Both the position numbers and the translations under genes were made by a program. Below, one piece after another: positions 1-12,992 of a stretch of DNA of 64,000 nucleotides (positions are counted from its first letter, which is position 1; every line of letters begins with the position of its first letter). This DNA comes from Madurella fahalii (taxonomy: Eukaryota; Ascomycota; Sordariomycetes; Sordariales). The stretch lies in contig CM056877.1 of assembly GCA_029876055.1 (NCBI GenBank), forward strand, positions 1,612,001-1,676,000, read 5' to 3'. The notes under the pieces are model-generated. The model searched no databases. It was not told where the DNA came from and worked only from the letters and a program-made list of their open reading frames with translations.

Positions 1-223
1 CGCCAGATTCGGGCACACAGAGTTCTCCCGAGGGGGCTTGGGCAGCGACAGCGCAAACCGCCGAGTCTATTGGTCCCTATTCGGACTGCCGCATGGCAAC
101 AATACCGCCCCCCGCTGTTCGCTACTCCCATTAGGCGGCACCTCGGTAGACAGTTGAGACGGGGAATTCGGCCAGCCCAAGCCATGTGCCGTCATCGGCC
201 GTGATTCTTGATACCCTTCCACA

Positions 224-3200
224 ATGGCAGACCCGCGGCCACGCGATCACAATGGGCCATTCTACGGCGCCTCGGATTCCGGTGCCCAAGGCGCTCAGCT
301 GCCGGCCGGGGCAGCTTTCTCTAGGCCATTCACGCTCCACGAAGCGCTTCCCTACACGCCTTTCTCTTCGATCGCGCCCTTCGACTCAAGTGGGTTCTTC
401 TTGGTCCTACAGCTCCTACTCGGAGCACGTTCGCATCTCCAAAGGAAGGTCGCATTCTCTAACTATAACTCTATGTTTAGGCGTCCTTCCCTCGCCATCA
501 ATAGGTTCAGCCTCGCCCGCGCCGCCAGTAAACGACCTCGTCCCCAGCACCGAGTTCGCTGCACTGAACCAAGAGGCTTTGAGTCAGGATACTCCCTCTA
601 AGCGCCTCCAACAGATGGTCAGCCAAGTCCAACATCTACTGGAAAGGGGAAATATTCCGGAATTGTATGTCTTAGGATCGATCCGAGTTGGATTCCCGCT
701 GACAGCGTAAAGCAAGTTCAAGACGGGGCCGAAGGTCTCTAGTGCCTCCACACCTCTAAGATCTGCTTCGCTCGCGTCTGCCCTATCTCCGTTTTCCAAG
801 ATGGTCTACGATCAAACAGCAATACCTTTCCGCTACCCGACACCGGACACGCCAACGGCGACGTCGCCAAATGACCAACTCAATGCCGTAGGCACTCCCG
901 TCCCTGCGAAACGAACGTCTCCGGCTGCGCAGAAGCCGGTACAGAAACCAGTGCAGAAGCCGGCACAGCCCAAGCACGACGCCCACAAGACGATTAATCG
1001 GCAGGCGCATGCGCACAACAAGGCAAAGTTCGAGGTTCTCTTGCCAACCAAGAGTCAGCTCGAACATGCCCATGCCGCTGTCAACAATTCGAGCTCAAGT
1101 GGGAGCATGACGAGTACGCCAGCCTCCGCCGCCCATCCGGTCGCCGCTTCACATACCCAGCAACAAGCGAAGCCGCCTTTAGCATCACCCCAACCAGCCG
1201 GACCCGCACAGGCGCCACCCACAGCATCACCAAAGGAGCCCTCATCACAATGTCCCCCTGGCTCTGAGAAACCTACTATAGCTATCGAATTACCTTGTGC
1301 GGCAGCATTTAACAAGGACGAATTTCTGGTTGTCGCCGACGAGTCTGATGAGCCGGCGAAACTATCGCTCAAGAAACGGAAACGAGGAGATCTGGATGGC
1401 GACGACATCTATGGAGACAGTCTGGACCTACGTCAGAGAGCTGATTCGGCCTTCCATGATCTGAGATTGTTCCTACACAACGCCTTTCAAGCTGAAGACC
1501 ACGCCTTGGCACAGCAGTACGGGAACGACACGGTCATGCTGCTCTCCGACAACGAGACCACGCTGACGGCAGCAGCCCAATCCAAAGCGCAGACGCTGCT
1601 AGGGAAGGCCATCTCTTTAAACTGCTTCAGGAACGTTCCGCTTGAAGACCTACTTCGTCTTCTGAGGCTCTCCGAAGGAGCCCTAAGACAAGCCGATGCG
1701 TTAGATATCAAGATTGACGAGTCATGGGGGGCCGCGGATGTGGAGCAGTGGCTGCAGCAGTTGCCCATTCTCGAAACTGCCATGCGAGCCGCGCGGACGT
1801 CGTTGAGGTTGATGTGCGGTGGACGTGATGACAAGCAGCTCTACCCGGAGGATACGATCGAGCAGTGCCTCAACTTGTGCAAACGACTCGTGGACGGTAT
1901 GATCATCCCGATCGCCGAAGTCAGAGGCACTCAGAATATGGCTCAGCTTTTCAAATCCCTCTCTGCCGTCAAGAAGAAGATCGTTTCGTTGTTCACCGAC
2001 TGCCAGAAGTTATTTTCGCTCATGTCGACTTTGATATCCAAGGTCGACACATCAGACACCGTCACCAACACGCTGGAATTCACCGCATCCCGGCTCATCT
2101 TTATGGAAACTGCCAACGCCGAGAAGGATTCCGTCATCGACACGCAAAAGTTTGATGGACTCCGCTTGGTGGCCATGGACATGCTCTCCCAGATCTTCCT
2201 GATGAACCCGCCGCAGCGCCAAGGGATTTTCGACGAAATCCTGACGTCTTTGGAGAAACTCCCGTTGGGCAAGCGGGCGCGGACATTCAAGCTGGTGGAT
2301 GGCAGCAGTATTCAGCCAGTCTCCGCCCTTATCATGCGCCTCGTCCAGACGAGTGCTGGCAAGGTTGATGAGCGCAAGGGAAAAAGTCGAGGCGCCGGGA
2401 TACAATTTCAAGAGGATGGCCAAGAGGTGAACGGTGGACAACCTAATGGGCCAGACGTCTTTCATATTCGCGATGAGGATCACGCCGCGGCCCGGCATTC
2501 CACCGCTATCCAGGAATTGACTGCCGTGGCAACGCCCTTGCTGGACACGGCTAAAACCAATGCTTCCTACGTCATCAAATTCATCGTTAACCGGGCACTC
2601 AAGTCTACCAAGTCGGGCGACACGCCTTACCGCAACCTCCTCGACCTTTTCGTTGAGGATTTCACCATGTGCCTGGACAACCCGGATTGGCCGGCCGCGG
2701 AGCTGCTCCTTCGGCTGCTCATGGCCATGATGTTCGGCCTCGTGGAGAACGACAAGTCTGGCGTTCCCGCCAAAAACATGGCACTTGAACTGCTAGGCAT
2801 CATGGGGGCCGCGATCTCAAAGCTCCGCGGCCACGTCAGGAAGGTCGCAAGTGCTCTAGATGCCGGGACGGATGAGCTGGCCATGTTCCTTGCTGATCTA
2901 GCAGCGTCAGCGCTGGAACTCAGGTCTCGCCCGGAGCATATGGTAGCCTGGACAGGGCCATATCGGGCAACACTCGAGTACCTAGACAGCCGGTTCTCCG
3001 AGGATCCGCATCTGGCGAGCGCTATCTCGTTCATCGTGTCTGACTGGGCGAACAAAGTCTGCACTTGTTACGATGATTTCGAAGATGACTTTGCGGAACG
3101 GGATCAGGAGCTTGGGCGACTGGCCTACCGGCTTCGAGAGATGATTCAGGACCGTCGGTGGTTATCAAGCGAGTATTCTTTCAAAGACGTCAGCCCCAGC

Positions 3201-6164
3201 CTGGCCAAGCTGTCATACTCTATCATTCTCTTACGATCCCAGCTCTGCGAGGCCTTCAGTGCCATCTTGAACATCCTTCTAAACTCGATGGCTAGCGACC
3301 AACCGACAGTGAGGAGCAAGAGCTTGAAGAGCGTCAACCAGGTCCTGGAAACCGACCCCTCTATTCTCGACGGCGACTCTGTTGTTGTCCAGCTCATCCT
3401 CCGGTGCTCCAACGATTCTTCTACGCAGGTTCGGGACTCTGCGCTGGGTCTCATCGGGAAGTGTATCAGCATGCGCCCGGCGCTTGAGGAGAAGATGACC
3501 GAGACAGTGGTCGACAGGTTTTCCGATGCGGGCCCGGGAGTGCGGAAGCGAGCCATGAAGCTGGCAAAGGATATCTACCTTCGCAACAACAACAAGTCCC
3601 TCCGGAGCGCCATTGCAAACGGCTTGCTCCATCGTGTCCAGGACCCCGAGGAAAGCGTAAGGGATCTTGCACGCCAGATGATAGAAGAAATCTGGTTCGC
3701 GCCATTCCACAATGGCGAAAATTCGGCGGTGTCCCAGATCTCTCTATCAGAGCATGTTTCCCTCATGGTCCAAACCGTCAAGCGAGGAAACATTGCGAGT
3801 GTGCTCGACAAAGTTCTGCAGACCCTCCTGGCTCCGGATTCCAAGTCGGCGCAGGCGTCCTTAGAGGTGTGCACGAAGTTGGTAGCGAGCATGTTCGACC
3901 TGGTCGACAACACGGATTCTAGTGACCCATCCGTTCCGTCCGGGCGCGATGCTCTCCAAGTCCTGATGATATTTGCGAAAGCCGAAGCGAGCCTCTTCAC
4001 GTTCGAGCAGTTGCGCCTGTTGAAGCCTCACATCACAAGTATTGGCAGCACCGAGGACCTGGCGGTGTCGAGGGCAGTAGTGGTCATCTACCGCAGGGTG
4101 CTCCCCCAACTGTCGAGCGCGCACGCCCAGTTCCTGGCAGACGTGCGCAAGGAGCTACTGCCTGTCGTATCCAAGGTTTCGCGGGCCTTACTCGACGACG
4201 TCATGGCATGTCTCTGGATCATCAGCACCCTGCTAGAGACCTCGGAGCACCTCGCGAGGCTAGTACTGTCGAGCTTGACTGCTATCCAGAAACTGCGCCT
4301 CATGAGCCAGAAGGAACCTCTTGACCAACTCAAGATCCGCCAATTCGACCGGTATTCGCTCATCGTTGGTATGGCTGGCAAGCACTGCGACCTCGACAGC
4401 CACCTTGAATGGTTCAAGGCAAAGGGATTTCCAAAATTCAGCGGGAGCACGGTCTCGAAGCTCATGGTCGACGTCATCATTCCATTCGCTGCGCCGTCAC
4501 AGCCTTTGGACGTAAGGAAAGCGGCGCTCGACTCGGTTGGCTTGGTCTGCCAGGCATCGCCGCGGAATTACGTGTCCGCAAACGTCTACACGGCGTTCCA
4601 GCAGGTTTTTGACGACCAGATTCCGGTTCTCGAGACGATGATCCTGCGGTCCCTCAAGGAATTCCTGTTCACCGAGGAGAAGCGCTCGGAACAGGCATCC
4701 GAGGCGCCTGCCATCAATGGCGCTAAGTCGGAGAAGAAACGCGAGCTCACGGTGATCGGAGGTACCAACTACGACGATGTGGCGAGCGCCACGACCCATC
4801 GTTTCTTGAAGGAAATTACGCGCATTGCCACCACCACCCAGGACGACCATGCATTCTTGGCCGTCGAGGTTCTTGCTAGTATCAACCGGCAAGGCCTGGT
4901 ACACCCCAAGGAGACGGGTGTGACCTTCATCACCCTAGAGACTTCGTCAAACCCGCGCATTTCTGAACTTGCTTTCCTGGAACACAAGGCGCTGCACGCC
5001 AAGCATGAGACGGTCGTCGAGCGCGAGTATGTCAAGGCCATCCAGTCCGCCTTCGCATACCAGCGAGATGTCGTGAAAGACCCACGTGGCGCGACGACGA
5101 ACCCTTTCGCGCCCAAGCTTCACCTGTTGATGGAGGTTCTCAAAATCAGCAAGTCCAAGAACCGCCAGAGGTTCCTCGAAAAGTTCTGCACCCAAGTAGA
5201 CTTTGACGTCTCCAAGCTCGACATCTCGGAGGAGCTCCCGCCCCACGTCCAGTACTCCCGCTTCATCATTGACAACCTCGCCTTCTTCGAGTACCTCACC
5301 GTCGGCGAGCTGCACTGCATTGTGGCCGCCATCGAGAAGCTGGTCACATCGACGGGTGCCAACGTCGCCCAGGCGATCGAGTCGGAAGTCTTTCAGATCC
5401 GGATCGACGCGCTGGAGCCAACGGCCATCACCCAGGCCGCGGCCCCACCCAACCAGGACCTTGATAGCCTACAGGCCGAAGCTCAACTCCAGGCCGAAGC
5501 GGGCCATGCCCGTCGGGAGATCGACCTCCCCAGACTGCGCCAACTAACCGCCGGATCCATGATCCTTCTTGCCCTGTGGGAGGTCCGCACCCACCTTCGC
5601 CGTCTGTACGGAATGAACAGCTCTAGTCACCGCCGCGACAGCGGCAAGGGTGCGGTCGCGGCAGGCGCCGGTGGCGCCGGCAAATTGCAGGCCAAGGACT
5701 TGAGCAAAACTCCCGTCAAAGTCCAGGGTGTCACGGGCGACAAGGTCTGGGAAGAAATCGGCAACATCATGACGGCGCTCTCGGACCGGCAGCGCATGAT
5801 GGGCGCGTGCAAGGCGTTTGTGGAGCTGATGAATGTGGACAAGGAGTTCTTGGTCCCGGCCGAGGAGGGCGACGAGGATATGGATATGATGATGGATGGA
5901 GAGGATGGCACCGGCGGGCTGGGGTTCTTCAGCGGCGGGGAGGGGGATGGTGATGAGGAGGGCATGGAGCCATCTCCGGGTGCGGGACGGGGGAGGAAGC
6001 GGAAGGCGTTGTCCTCGGGGGGTGGAGCGTCTGCCGGGGCCAAGAAGAAAGCTAGGTCGTCTAGTCAACAGCCTAGGAAGAGGGGCCGGCCGAAGAAGCA
6101 GGGTGTCGACGGACCGCAGATGCAGGATGGGGTGGGAGAGTTTGAGGAGGCGGATTGGTTCTGA
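224..6164 (+). CDS. mis4: Cohesin loader subunit Mis4/Scc2 (NIPBL/Nipped-B family)
   Basis: Three exons: 224-389, 481-664 and 713-6164, giving about 1933 residues. Intron 1 (91 bp) ends after a CTAAC branch site; intron 2 is only 48 bp. The start at 224 has a good context (ACAATGGC), and both junctions keep the frame and join conserved N-terminal segments. Scc2 with its partner Scc4/Mau2 loads cohesin onto chromatin in the nucleus. The N-terminal few hundred residues are Pro/Ala/Gln-rich and should be the Scc4-binding, disordered part. From roughly residue 200 on the protein is a long helical HEAT array, including the family segment LLDLFVEDFTMCLDNPDWPA. The C-terminus has an acidic Asp/Glu/Met stretch and then a basic AT-hook-like RKRGRPKK. 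Length fits the family. Recognition is from family memory; the N-terminal splice sites are the least certain part. Confidence 0.93.
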
Positions 6165-7325
6165 AGCCTTTGGCTCTTTGGACCTGCTCCGTGCCCTGGG
6201 ATGAGTTCCCCTCTTGTTTCTTCTTATATGGGGCAGATATTCAGTTGCTTTTCGCTATGTCTTGCAAAGGGCAAGGCAGCGTATCGTATGATAGATACCG
6301 CATGCTATAATGGGATGGGCGGGCTGGTCTGGTTTGGTGGTGGAGGAGGAGGAGGCAAACTTATACGGCTTCTTATTCATTCCGTCGGGACAGGCGTATC
6401 ATGAGTTATTCGGCACCTAACCGGCAGACAGGTATCACTTTTGCGTTTCATTTGGGGTGCGGAGGAGTTCATCATGGGAAAGAAATGGACGGAATGGCGT
6501 TCTGGCGGGCCGGGGCGGACGGACTTGGGGTGGGAATGAGAGAAGACATAACCTACCTATATTTACTTCTCTCGTCCTGTGTGTTAAATATATTGCATTA
6601 GGCTGCTTCGGCGCAGGGCTGAAGCTTGATATTATGATACCTAGCCTAGCCAACATCGCTGCTATGAACAGTCACAATATAACGTATTGGTACATAAGCA
6701 GGGCAGGGGATGGGAAATAAGAAAGGAGTAGTGCATGCTTCGGATTGGTATTTTGTTCTTGCTAGTCTGGTGAAAGTTCGTAGAAAAGAAAGGAAAAAAA
6801 AAAAAAGAAGGCCTCAGTGATAAGACTTAAGCTCGGACGGTGTACACTGGGATGATCGATGAAGCGTGTCTAGCTGCGTGCGTTTATTTGTGGGACTTGT
6901 GGGACTAAACACTAGACTACACTGTCTTTCTTTTACTTTCCAGCTACTTTTCAACGCCATCATAGGATATCTGCCGACGGTTTCTTTCGAACACCGCTGC
7001 ATCGCGCCTTGTCCGCGATAAATTCCGGGCATGTACCGAAGATACCGCTCGCCATTGCTGCCCCGCTCTCCACACTCTTCGCCGCGCTCCCTCTCTCACT
7101 CTCTCACTTCTCACCTCTCACCTCTCATTAGTGGTACCGATTAGGTTATCAGGATATTCAGGCCGGCAGTGTTGTTGACACTTGCCCGGTCGTTGGGGGC
7201 TTGAGGACTCTCCTCGTTTGTGTGACCTTGTCCATTCGTTTCTGAGCCCCGTCGTCGAAGGGTTCAGAGGGCATCTGAGTCGGCAGAAAATGCCGTGATA
7301 TCGAGTCTAGCCTGTCTTCTCCCCT
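6165..7325. other. Convergent 3' spacer, no gene seen
   Basis: This spacer separates the 3' ends of mis4 (+) and the next gene (-). It has an A-rich tract near 6793-6806 and a CT-rich simple stretch at about 7081-7127. The short open frames here have no family features and look random. It most likely holds the two 3' UTRs. Confidence 0.6.
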
Positions 7326-8510
7326 TCACGGTGAGTACCCTACATCGACCTTATTTCTTCCGAAGAGCCTCCTCAGCCCTCCCGCTTTGCCCCCCGGCGT
7401 CTTGGGCCTGCCGAGACCGGCATCGAGCGACATCTTGGGGCGCAGCGGTACTGTCGTTCCCGTCGGAAGAGGCGGTAAGTAGTCCTTGTCCGGCACTATG
7501 GGCGGCCTCGGCTCCCTATACTCGGCCCCTCTTCGCCCCCTCGATTGCTCGCGTGATCGGTCCCGCTTGCGCTCCTTCTTGCGCCCGAGGTCCCAGATGC
7601 GCTGCCGATCGTCCCCCTCGAAGATGCGCTGCTGTAGCATGTACTGCGCGTGGTGCTCCACCTGCTCCCTCGTCGGCGGCTGTCGGCCGGGCGGGTAGTA
7701 CCATTGTATTTGGGGTTGCTGTCCCAATGGTGATGGTTGCTGTTGCTGTCGGGGGACATGGTAATCCGGGGACGAGGCATCGCGCACCTCGTCGTCGTTG
7801 ATGACGACGTACCAGCGGATCTCCTCACCGCGCTGGAGCTGGTCACGGAGCTGCTCGAGAAAAGTGGGTTTCCTCTTCTGGTCCGAGGGGTGGTAGCTCT
7901 GCTGCTGGAACTGTTGCTGCTGCTTCTCGTACCGAGCTATCTCGTCGGCTATGGAGCAGGAGAGGTCGATGCGCACCGCGTAGTCGGCCACGTAGGCGTA
8001 GGGGCGTGAGACGGCGGTAAGGTCATGTGGGTCGTACTCTTCGAGCAGCTTGACGGCGGACCAGGATTGGGAAGAGAAGTCATCATCGGGGGTGGCGCTG
8101 CGGGGAGGGTCGGCTGGGAGAGGCGGCAGCGGAGGCGGTTGCTGTTGCTGCTGTTGTGCGCGGCTCTGGCTACGGCTGTGGCCCTGGCTCAAGCTTTGTG
8201 AACGGCTGCGGCCTCGACTCAGGCTGCGATTTCGCGACGTGTCGCTGGCGGCGGTGGCGGTGGTATAGTTGCTGTGCAAGATGTAGCTTCCGTCATCGCT
8301 GCCGTCGTCCTGAGAGGGCGTGTAAGCACCCCGCACCGGGGCGCAGTAGGGGATGAAGTCGAAGAGGCTGTAGAAGGATTTGAGAATGCAGCGCGACGCT
8401 CTGGCGGGTATGATCCACTCGGGGGAGGCGTCATCGAGGTTCTGGACGATCACGTAGACACGGATGCTCCGCCGCTGCCAGCGGAAGCCGTGGCAGAGGT
8501 ACGTGGGCAT
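7326..8510 (-). CDS. Conserved fungal protein of unknown function, Gln/Ser/Arg-rich
   Basis: A single uninterrupted frame of 394 residues starts MPTYLCHGFRWQRR. I do not recognise a named family. The first 65 or so residues look folded, with several aromatic/hydrophobic strands (IRVYVIVQNL, EWIIP, FYSLFDFIPYC). A central RS-like segment (SRGRSRSQS), a poly-Gln run and a proline stretch follow. A second folded block lies near residues 155-240 (SAVKLLEEYDPHDL, YAYVADYAVRIDLS, then EEIRWYVVINDDE). The tail is basic and ends RRLFGRNKVDVGYSP. The two ordered blocks around a low-complexity linker suggest a real conserved protein. No signal peptide or membrane segment is visible. The longer opposite-strand frames here are shadows of its skewed codon use. 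Confidence 0.75.
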   Translation of the reverse strand: MPTYLCHGFRWQRRSIRVYVIVQNLDDASPEWIIPARASRCILKSFYSLFDFIPYCAPVRGAYTPSQDDGSDDGSYILHSNYTTATAASDTSRNRSLSRGRSRSQSLSQGHSRSQSRAQQQQQQPPPLPPLPADPPRSATPDDDFSSQSWSAVKLLEEYDPHDLTAVSRPYAYVADYAVRIDLSCSIADEIARYEKQQQQFQQQSYHPSDQKRKPTFLEQLRDQLQRGEEIRWYVVINDDEVRDASSPDYHVPRQQQQPSPLGQQPQIQWYYPPGRQPPTREQVEHHAQYMLQQRIFEGDDRQRIWDLGRKKERKRDRSREQSRGRRGAEYREPRPPIVPDKDYLPPLPTGTTVPLRPKMSLDAGLGRPKTPGGKAGGLRRLFGRNKVDVGYSP

Positions 8511-10305
8511 GACAATTACGGCGATTTACGGCGATTACGGCGCTGCGGGGGCGGGCGGTGGGGATTTGCATAGATTATTCGGTGATGCCAGGTTCAAGGT
8601 TCAGATGCTGGTGATGATGGGGAGAAGCAGCAGAAGGACGTGGCTATAGTTTTTGTCCATTTGAACCAGGCGGGTCCATGCCTGTAGTCAGTCGATCCGC
8701 GATCAAGAAGCGTTCAACCGCACTCGTGTGCAACCACAGACAATCCAAACGTTTGATGTCGCAGCTGGGCAGGCAGGGGGAGGGGGGCTGCATGCGACCC
8801 CGAGCCCGCTCGAGTTGCACGCGCCACACCTCACCTCAGATATTCCTGCGAACCGGCGCAGCCAAGATGGCTCGCTGTCAAGATAATCTGGCTTGTCCTG
8901 CAGGGCTCAAACCACTCCTGCATGCCATCGAGTAGTGGGCGTCCGTTCGGCTGGAACCCCAGGGCCTCCCCGCATGTCACGCCTGCGATGCCAAGGTGAC
9001 AAAGGAGGCACGATAGCTTGGCCGCGTCGCAACCGATCGGGACCGAGCTCTTGTGTCGCCATGTCGCCTGGTTTCATGGTCCCAAGGCTGTGGTTGATCC
9101 AGGTACTGTGCTGGACTGGGCTGAAGTCTGTCGGGGATCGAGCATCTCGCGCTGACCCTGTCAGCTCGCCCGGTGGCCAAGGCACGCACACTCCATGGCT
9201 ACTGTGCTCTTTGCATGCTTGACTGTGACTTGTGACCGCATTTTCTGATACGCTCATCGCCCGGGGCTGGTAACACCTGGGAATCGAGGTTTGGAAAAGC
9301 TGCACGTGGTGTTCCGGGAATTGTTGAAATACCCTCGTAACCCCTGCTGAAAAGATAGTGAAGCCTGGCAAAGCTCAGCTCAGCACAGCTCCTTTCATGC
9401 TACGCTGTCGCATCCAGAGGCGGCCAAAGTAGCCCTTGGGAAAACCGGTCCAGGAAAAACCGGCCCCAGGAAGTCGAGCAAGAGTCCATCTTTGCCACTT
9501 CATATACGGTACCTATGCCACGCAGAAGGCTCGCTTCAATTAGCCAAGCAGATGATCCTGTTCGAGTTTGGACGGATAAAGTGGAGATGGCTCCCAGTTT
9601 CTGGGGGTCTCATAGCTTGCTTGGCGGGCTGAGCTTGGATTTTCAACTAAGCTTCCCCAACAAGGCTTGTTCGTCAGCCTGCCAAGCATCAGGGACCGGC
9701 TCTGGCCATCAAGGAACTCGCTGGATGTGCGTCTAGGTGTAGCAGATCTTTTTGCCCCAGCTCGCAAACCGCGGAGGGACCCAGGTGGTCGAGAATATAT
9801 AGAACCTCGAAGGATCCGACAGGAGTCTTCCCGCTACCACCTCACCTTCCTTCGGAAACTCGGTTAGTTTACAGTTAATGGGTATGCGAGCAGCTGGCCA
9901 GGGCCGCTGCAACCGTTCTGTAGAAACATAGAACCATCTGGACCCAAATGTTTCACGTTGGTAATTTATAGTGTAATAGCGTGAGGTCAAGCGCCTGAAT
10001 TCTTAGTGATTAGCGCGGCACGAAGAACATAAGATACCACAACTCCTGGTGGGGTCAAGCCCAACGAAGTGTATCCCGCTCTCGTACAGTACTTCGGACG
10101 CGACGTCAATCTCTACACTCCGGATCTTTCGAGAAACCCCTGTTCGAGGCGTAAATGATTGGCCCACATCCCGGGCAAACCCGTGGGGCTTAGAAATGGT
10201 CCCGACGGAAAAGAAGTGAACCTCTCATCTCTCCGTTGGCTATCTTCGCTCTCCTTCGGTCGGCTTTTCTCAGCGACGTAATCCCAGGACCGCGCAATTG
10301 CCGCT
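8511..10305. other. Intergenic interval, no gene seen
   Basis: This 1.8 kb lies between the 5' ends of two divergently transcribed genes and should carry both promoters. I see only short unrelated open frames. A near-duplicated element (AAAACCGGTCCAGG then AAAAACCGGCCCCAGG) sits at about 9441-9471. No tRNA, rRNA or transposon structure was found. Confidence 0.55.
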
Positions 10306-11313
10306 ATGGTAAGACGAGGAAGATGCTCCCAAGCACAATCAAAGCCATAAATGCTGACGGCGAGTTTCTAAGTACGAATCGGGGCTGGAGCCGGCCCGCC
10401 AAGACTACCCGGAGGTGTCGGCCGCAACACGGCATGGCCTCCAGGAGCCGCAACTATACCCGGGGCAGTACCAGCAACAGCCCCAACAGCCATACCATCC
10501 CCAACCGTACGGTTCGCCGCCCCCTCCACCCAAGCTGGAAGCATCACATGCCTCGCTAGCTCCTCCATCAGCATATGGCAGCCAGACAACAGCTCCTCCC
10601 TTTAGCTCGAATGCCCAACCTGCGGCGGAGAGCAAGTCAATAACCTCCAGAACAATATGCGGCTGCAGCTTCCTCGTCTTCGTCCTGTCATGCATCATCG
10701 CGCTGCTCTCGGCCGCCGTGATTGGCCTGGCGGCGGCAACGGGCATCGAAGCTAAGCGCGCCAACGACGCGGCCAACAGTCTCGCAGCGCTAAACTCATC
10801 CGCAACGGCCAATGTGACTCCGGGCGGCGCTGTGCCTCCCCCACCGGCTGTGAGCGTAATCGACGATGGATGCTCAAACGACCCGGCCAACGTCGATAGG
10901 ACCTTGTACACATCATTTCCCCGTATGCCCAACATTATCAGCCTCTTGCCAGAAGCCGCCCGCACGGTTACTAACCGCAACAAACAGTATTCGGCGGACT
11001 GAGATTCACGCGGTATTGCAACAGGGACGCGCCCAACTCCCCCCTGCTCTCGATGTTCACGGCCGACTTTGACACGTGCATGGATGCCTGTGCCGCCTAC
11101 ACGAGTTACCTACCTGGGAGCTTTGGGAATGTGGAAAACTCGACGTGTGAAGCCGTTAGCTTTATCCCGGCTTGGACGAACAAGACGACGGCCGAGGCCG
11201 GTGATGCGCCGGGGAACTGTTACCTCAAGGGCGGACCACAGACCGAGGACGGGTTAAATATCCCGAATATCGGCGTCGATTGCCATGCCGCCATCCTGAC
11301 TCCGGGGGCGTGA
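10306..11313 (+). CDS. Single-pass membrane protein with cysteine-rich ectodomain
   Basis: Proposed exons are 10306-10308 (the ATG alone), 10373-10922 and 10988-11313, giving 292 residues. Intron 1 (64 bp) opens GTAAGA right after the ATG and ends after CTGAC...TTCTAAG; no in-frame ATG exists in exon 2 before the conserved start. Intron 2 (65 bp) uses GTATGC, CTAAC and CAG. The protein begins MYESGLEP and has a Pro/Gln/Tyr-rich cytoplasmic head. One membrane segment spans about residues 96-125 (ICGCSFLVFVLSCIIALLSA). The C-terminal extracellular part follows a Ser/Thr-rich stalk, with cysteines in RYC, DTCMDAC, STC, GNC and VDC, like PAN/apple-type fungal surface proteins. Its function is unknown; a cell-wall or surface-sensing role is only a guess. 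Confidence 0.78.
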
Positions 11314-12992
11314 GGGCACGGGTGGGAGGAAAGTGTTTGGCATAATCGCTCTCGGTTTATCATCGGGATAGGTTTGTGGGAGTCCGGCGTATCTGCTTCC
11401 GTTGGGGGAAAAAAGCTGGCCGAGGCACTTTTAATGCAGAAGCTCGGGAGTATAGATTTTGGGAATGGTCTGAGCAATAAATTACCACTTTGCATTGAGC
11501 ACCGAGCACCTTCGATGCGCTCCCGCGCTTGCGTTGCACATTCCAGGTACCAGATGGGCGGTGCGAATTTTTGAAACCAAGTCCCAACAGCGAGCTCTGC
11601 AGTGTCCAAAGACGGCTTTCATTCGACTTGCGAGTCTCCTCCGGCTCCGGAACTACGGCCGAGCCGTTGCTTGCCGGGGACACGGTGCCCCCACCCCGCG
11701 AGCCCACCTTTTGGGTCGCACAATTATCAGACGGTGCAACCTCAATGCCGAATGCCGCTGACTAAGGTCCACAGACACACCAACCACGCCCTCGACCGCT
11801 AACAGCCTTATCCCGTTCCCGGTTTGGTATGCCATGATCTCGCGAGTCCGAGGTGCGTACGCGGCTTCGTCGGGCAGTAACCTCGAATGTCGTCGGCCCG
11901 ACATCGGCGGGGCCAGGCCTTCAGCTGGGACAAGAATAATGCTGTCGTCAAAGCATACCGGGTAATGACTAGCAACAATAAATGTGAGGGAAGGTGTACG
12001 GGGAGAGCTGTATTTGATCGTCAGTCCCAACAGCCATATCTGATATCTCACCTCGCGCTGTTCAGTCCATGTAGGATGCTGCCATCGCCATCATCATCAT
12101 CAGCAGCAGCAGCAGCAACAGCAGAGGCACAACCCCGCTTCGAGCTTCGGATCCTAGGAAAAGGACAGCAGTGCTCTGGTCTTTATCTCTTCACGGCCAA
12201 GCGTCGCTTTTGATGGAACACCGGTAATAAGCCGGCTCGACCGGGTTTTTTTACCCCTTTCCGCCAAACAACCAGCACCCTCGGGCGAGTTGCCGGTGGA
12301 GAAGGACGACCTTCCCGTTGCAGGCCGAAGGATGGAAGCGACCTTGGCGAGATGCCCCGGCGCCATGGCGGGGTAGCAGACCGGGTCGCGTGGGTGGTGG
12401 CAGGGGTCTTGCATGCAGGCAGAGAGCCCAGCCTGGTTCACTCATGTCAACCGAAAGGCGCATTCCCACTTTTTTTAACAATCCTTGGCGAAAGGGAAGC
12501 AGCCGCTGATGACTCTTGGGGAAGATGGGCCACTGGTTCAGGTGGAACAGGGGGTTTCGACTGCTAACGACATCCAAAAGCACACGAGATTGGCGGCCCT
12601 TGGTTGAAATAAAAACTGATCCCACGCCAACTGGCCGTTGTTGTTTAAGTCGTTTCCTGGCATCCAAGTTCCCTCTGGCTTGGTTTGGTCTCAGTGACAT
12701 TGACACACTGACACTGGCACTGACATCGACACTGGGCTGCCCAGAGTCGGGAATGCTTCCTTATTTGAACTGCGTTTGATGTCGGATCCGACCATCGGGG
12801 GCCACTTTGTCTCGTTTCGCCTCTCCGCTGTGCCCTGGAGACATTAGTAATTCATTCTGGACCGTCTACGCCCTTTGGTCTGACAGCCTCGACAGCATCC
12901 CCGAGTGACGCAGCGTGAAAGGGGTTGTTTACGCCCTTCAGCGTCTTTTGCCACTCCCGGCCCTACCCCCCGCTACCACGAGCCTCCGCAGA
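11314..12992. other. Intergenic interval with CAT/CAG microsatellite
   Basis: Upstream region of the homeobox gene and 3' flank of the membrane protein gene. The only distinct structure is the trinucleotide run listed separately at 12089-12124. A 46-codon ATG frame runs through that repeat but shows no family features. No RNA gene was found. Confidence 0.55.
12089..12124. repeat. CAT/CAG trinucleotide microsatellite
   Basis: Four CAT units pass into about five CAG units and an interrupted CAA-CAG end. It is intergenic, about 0.9 kb upstream of the homeobox gene ATG. Confidence 0.85.
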
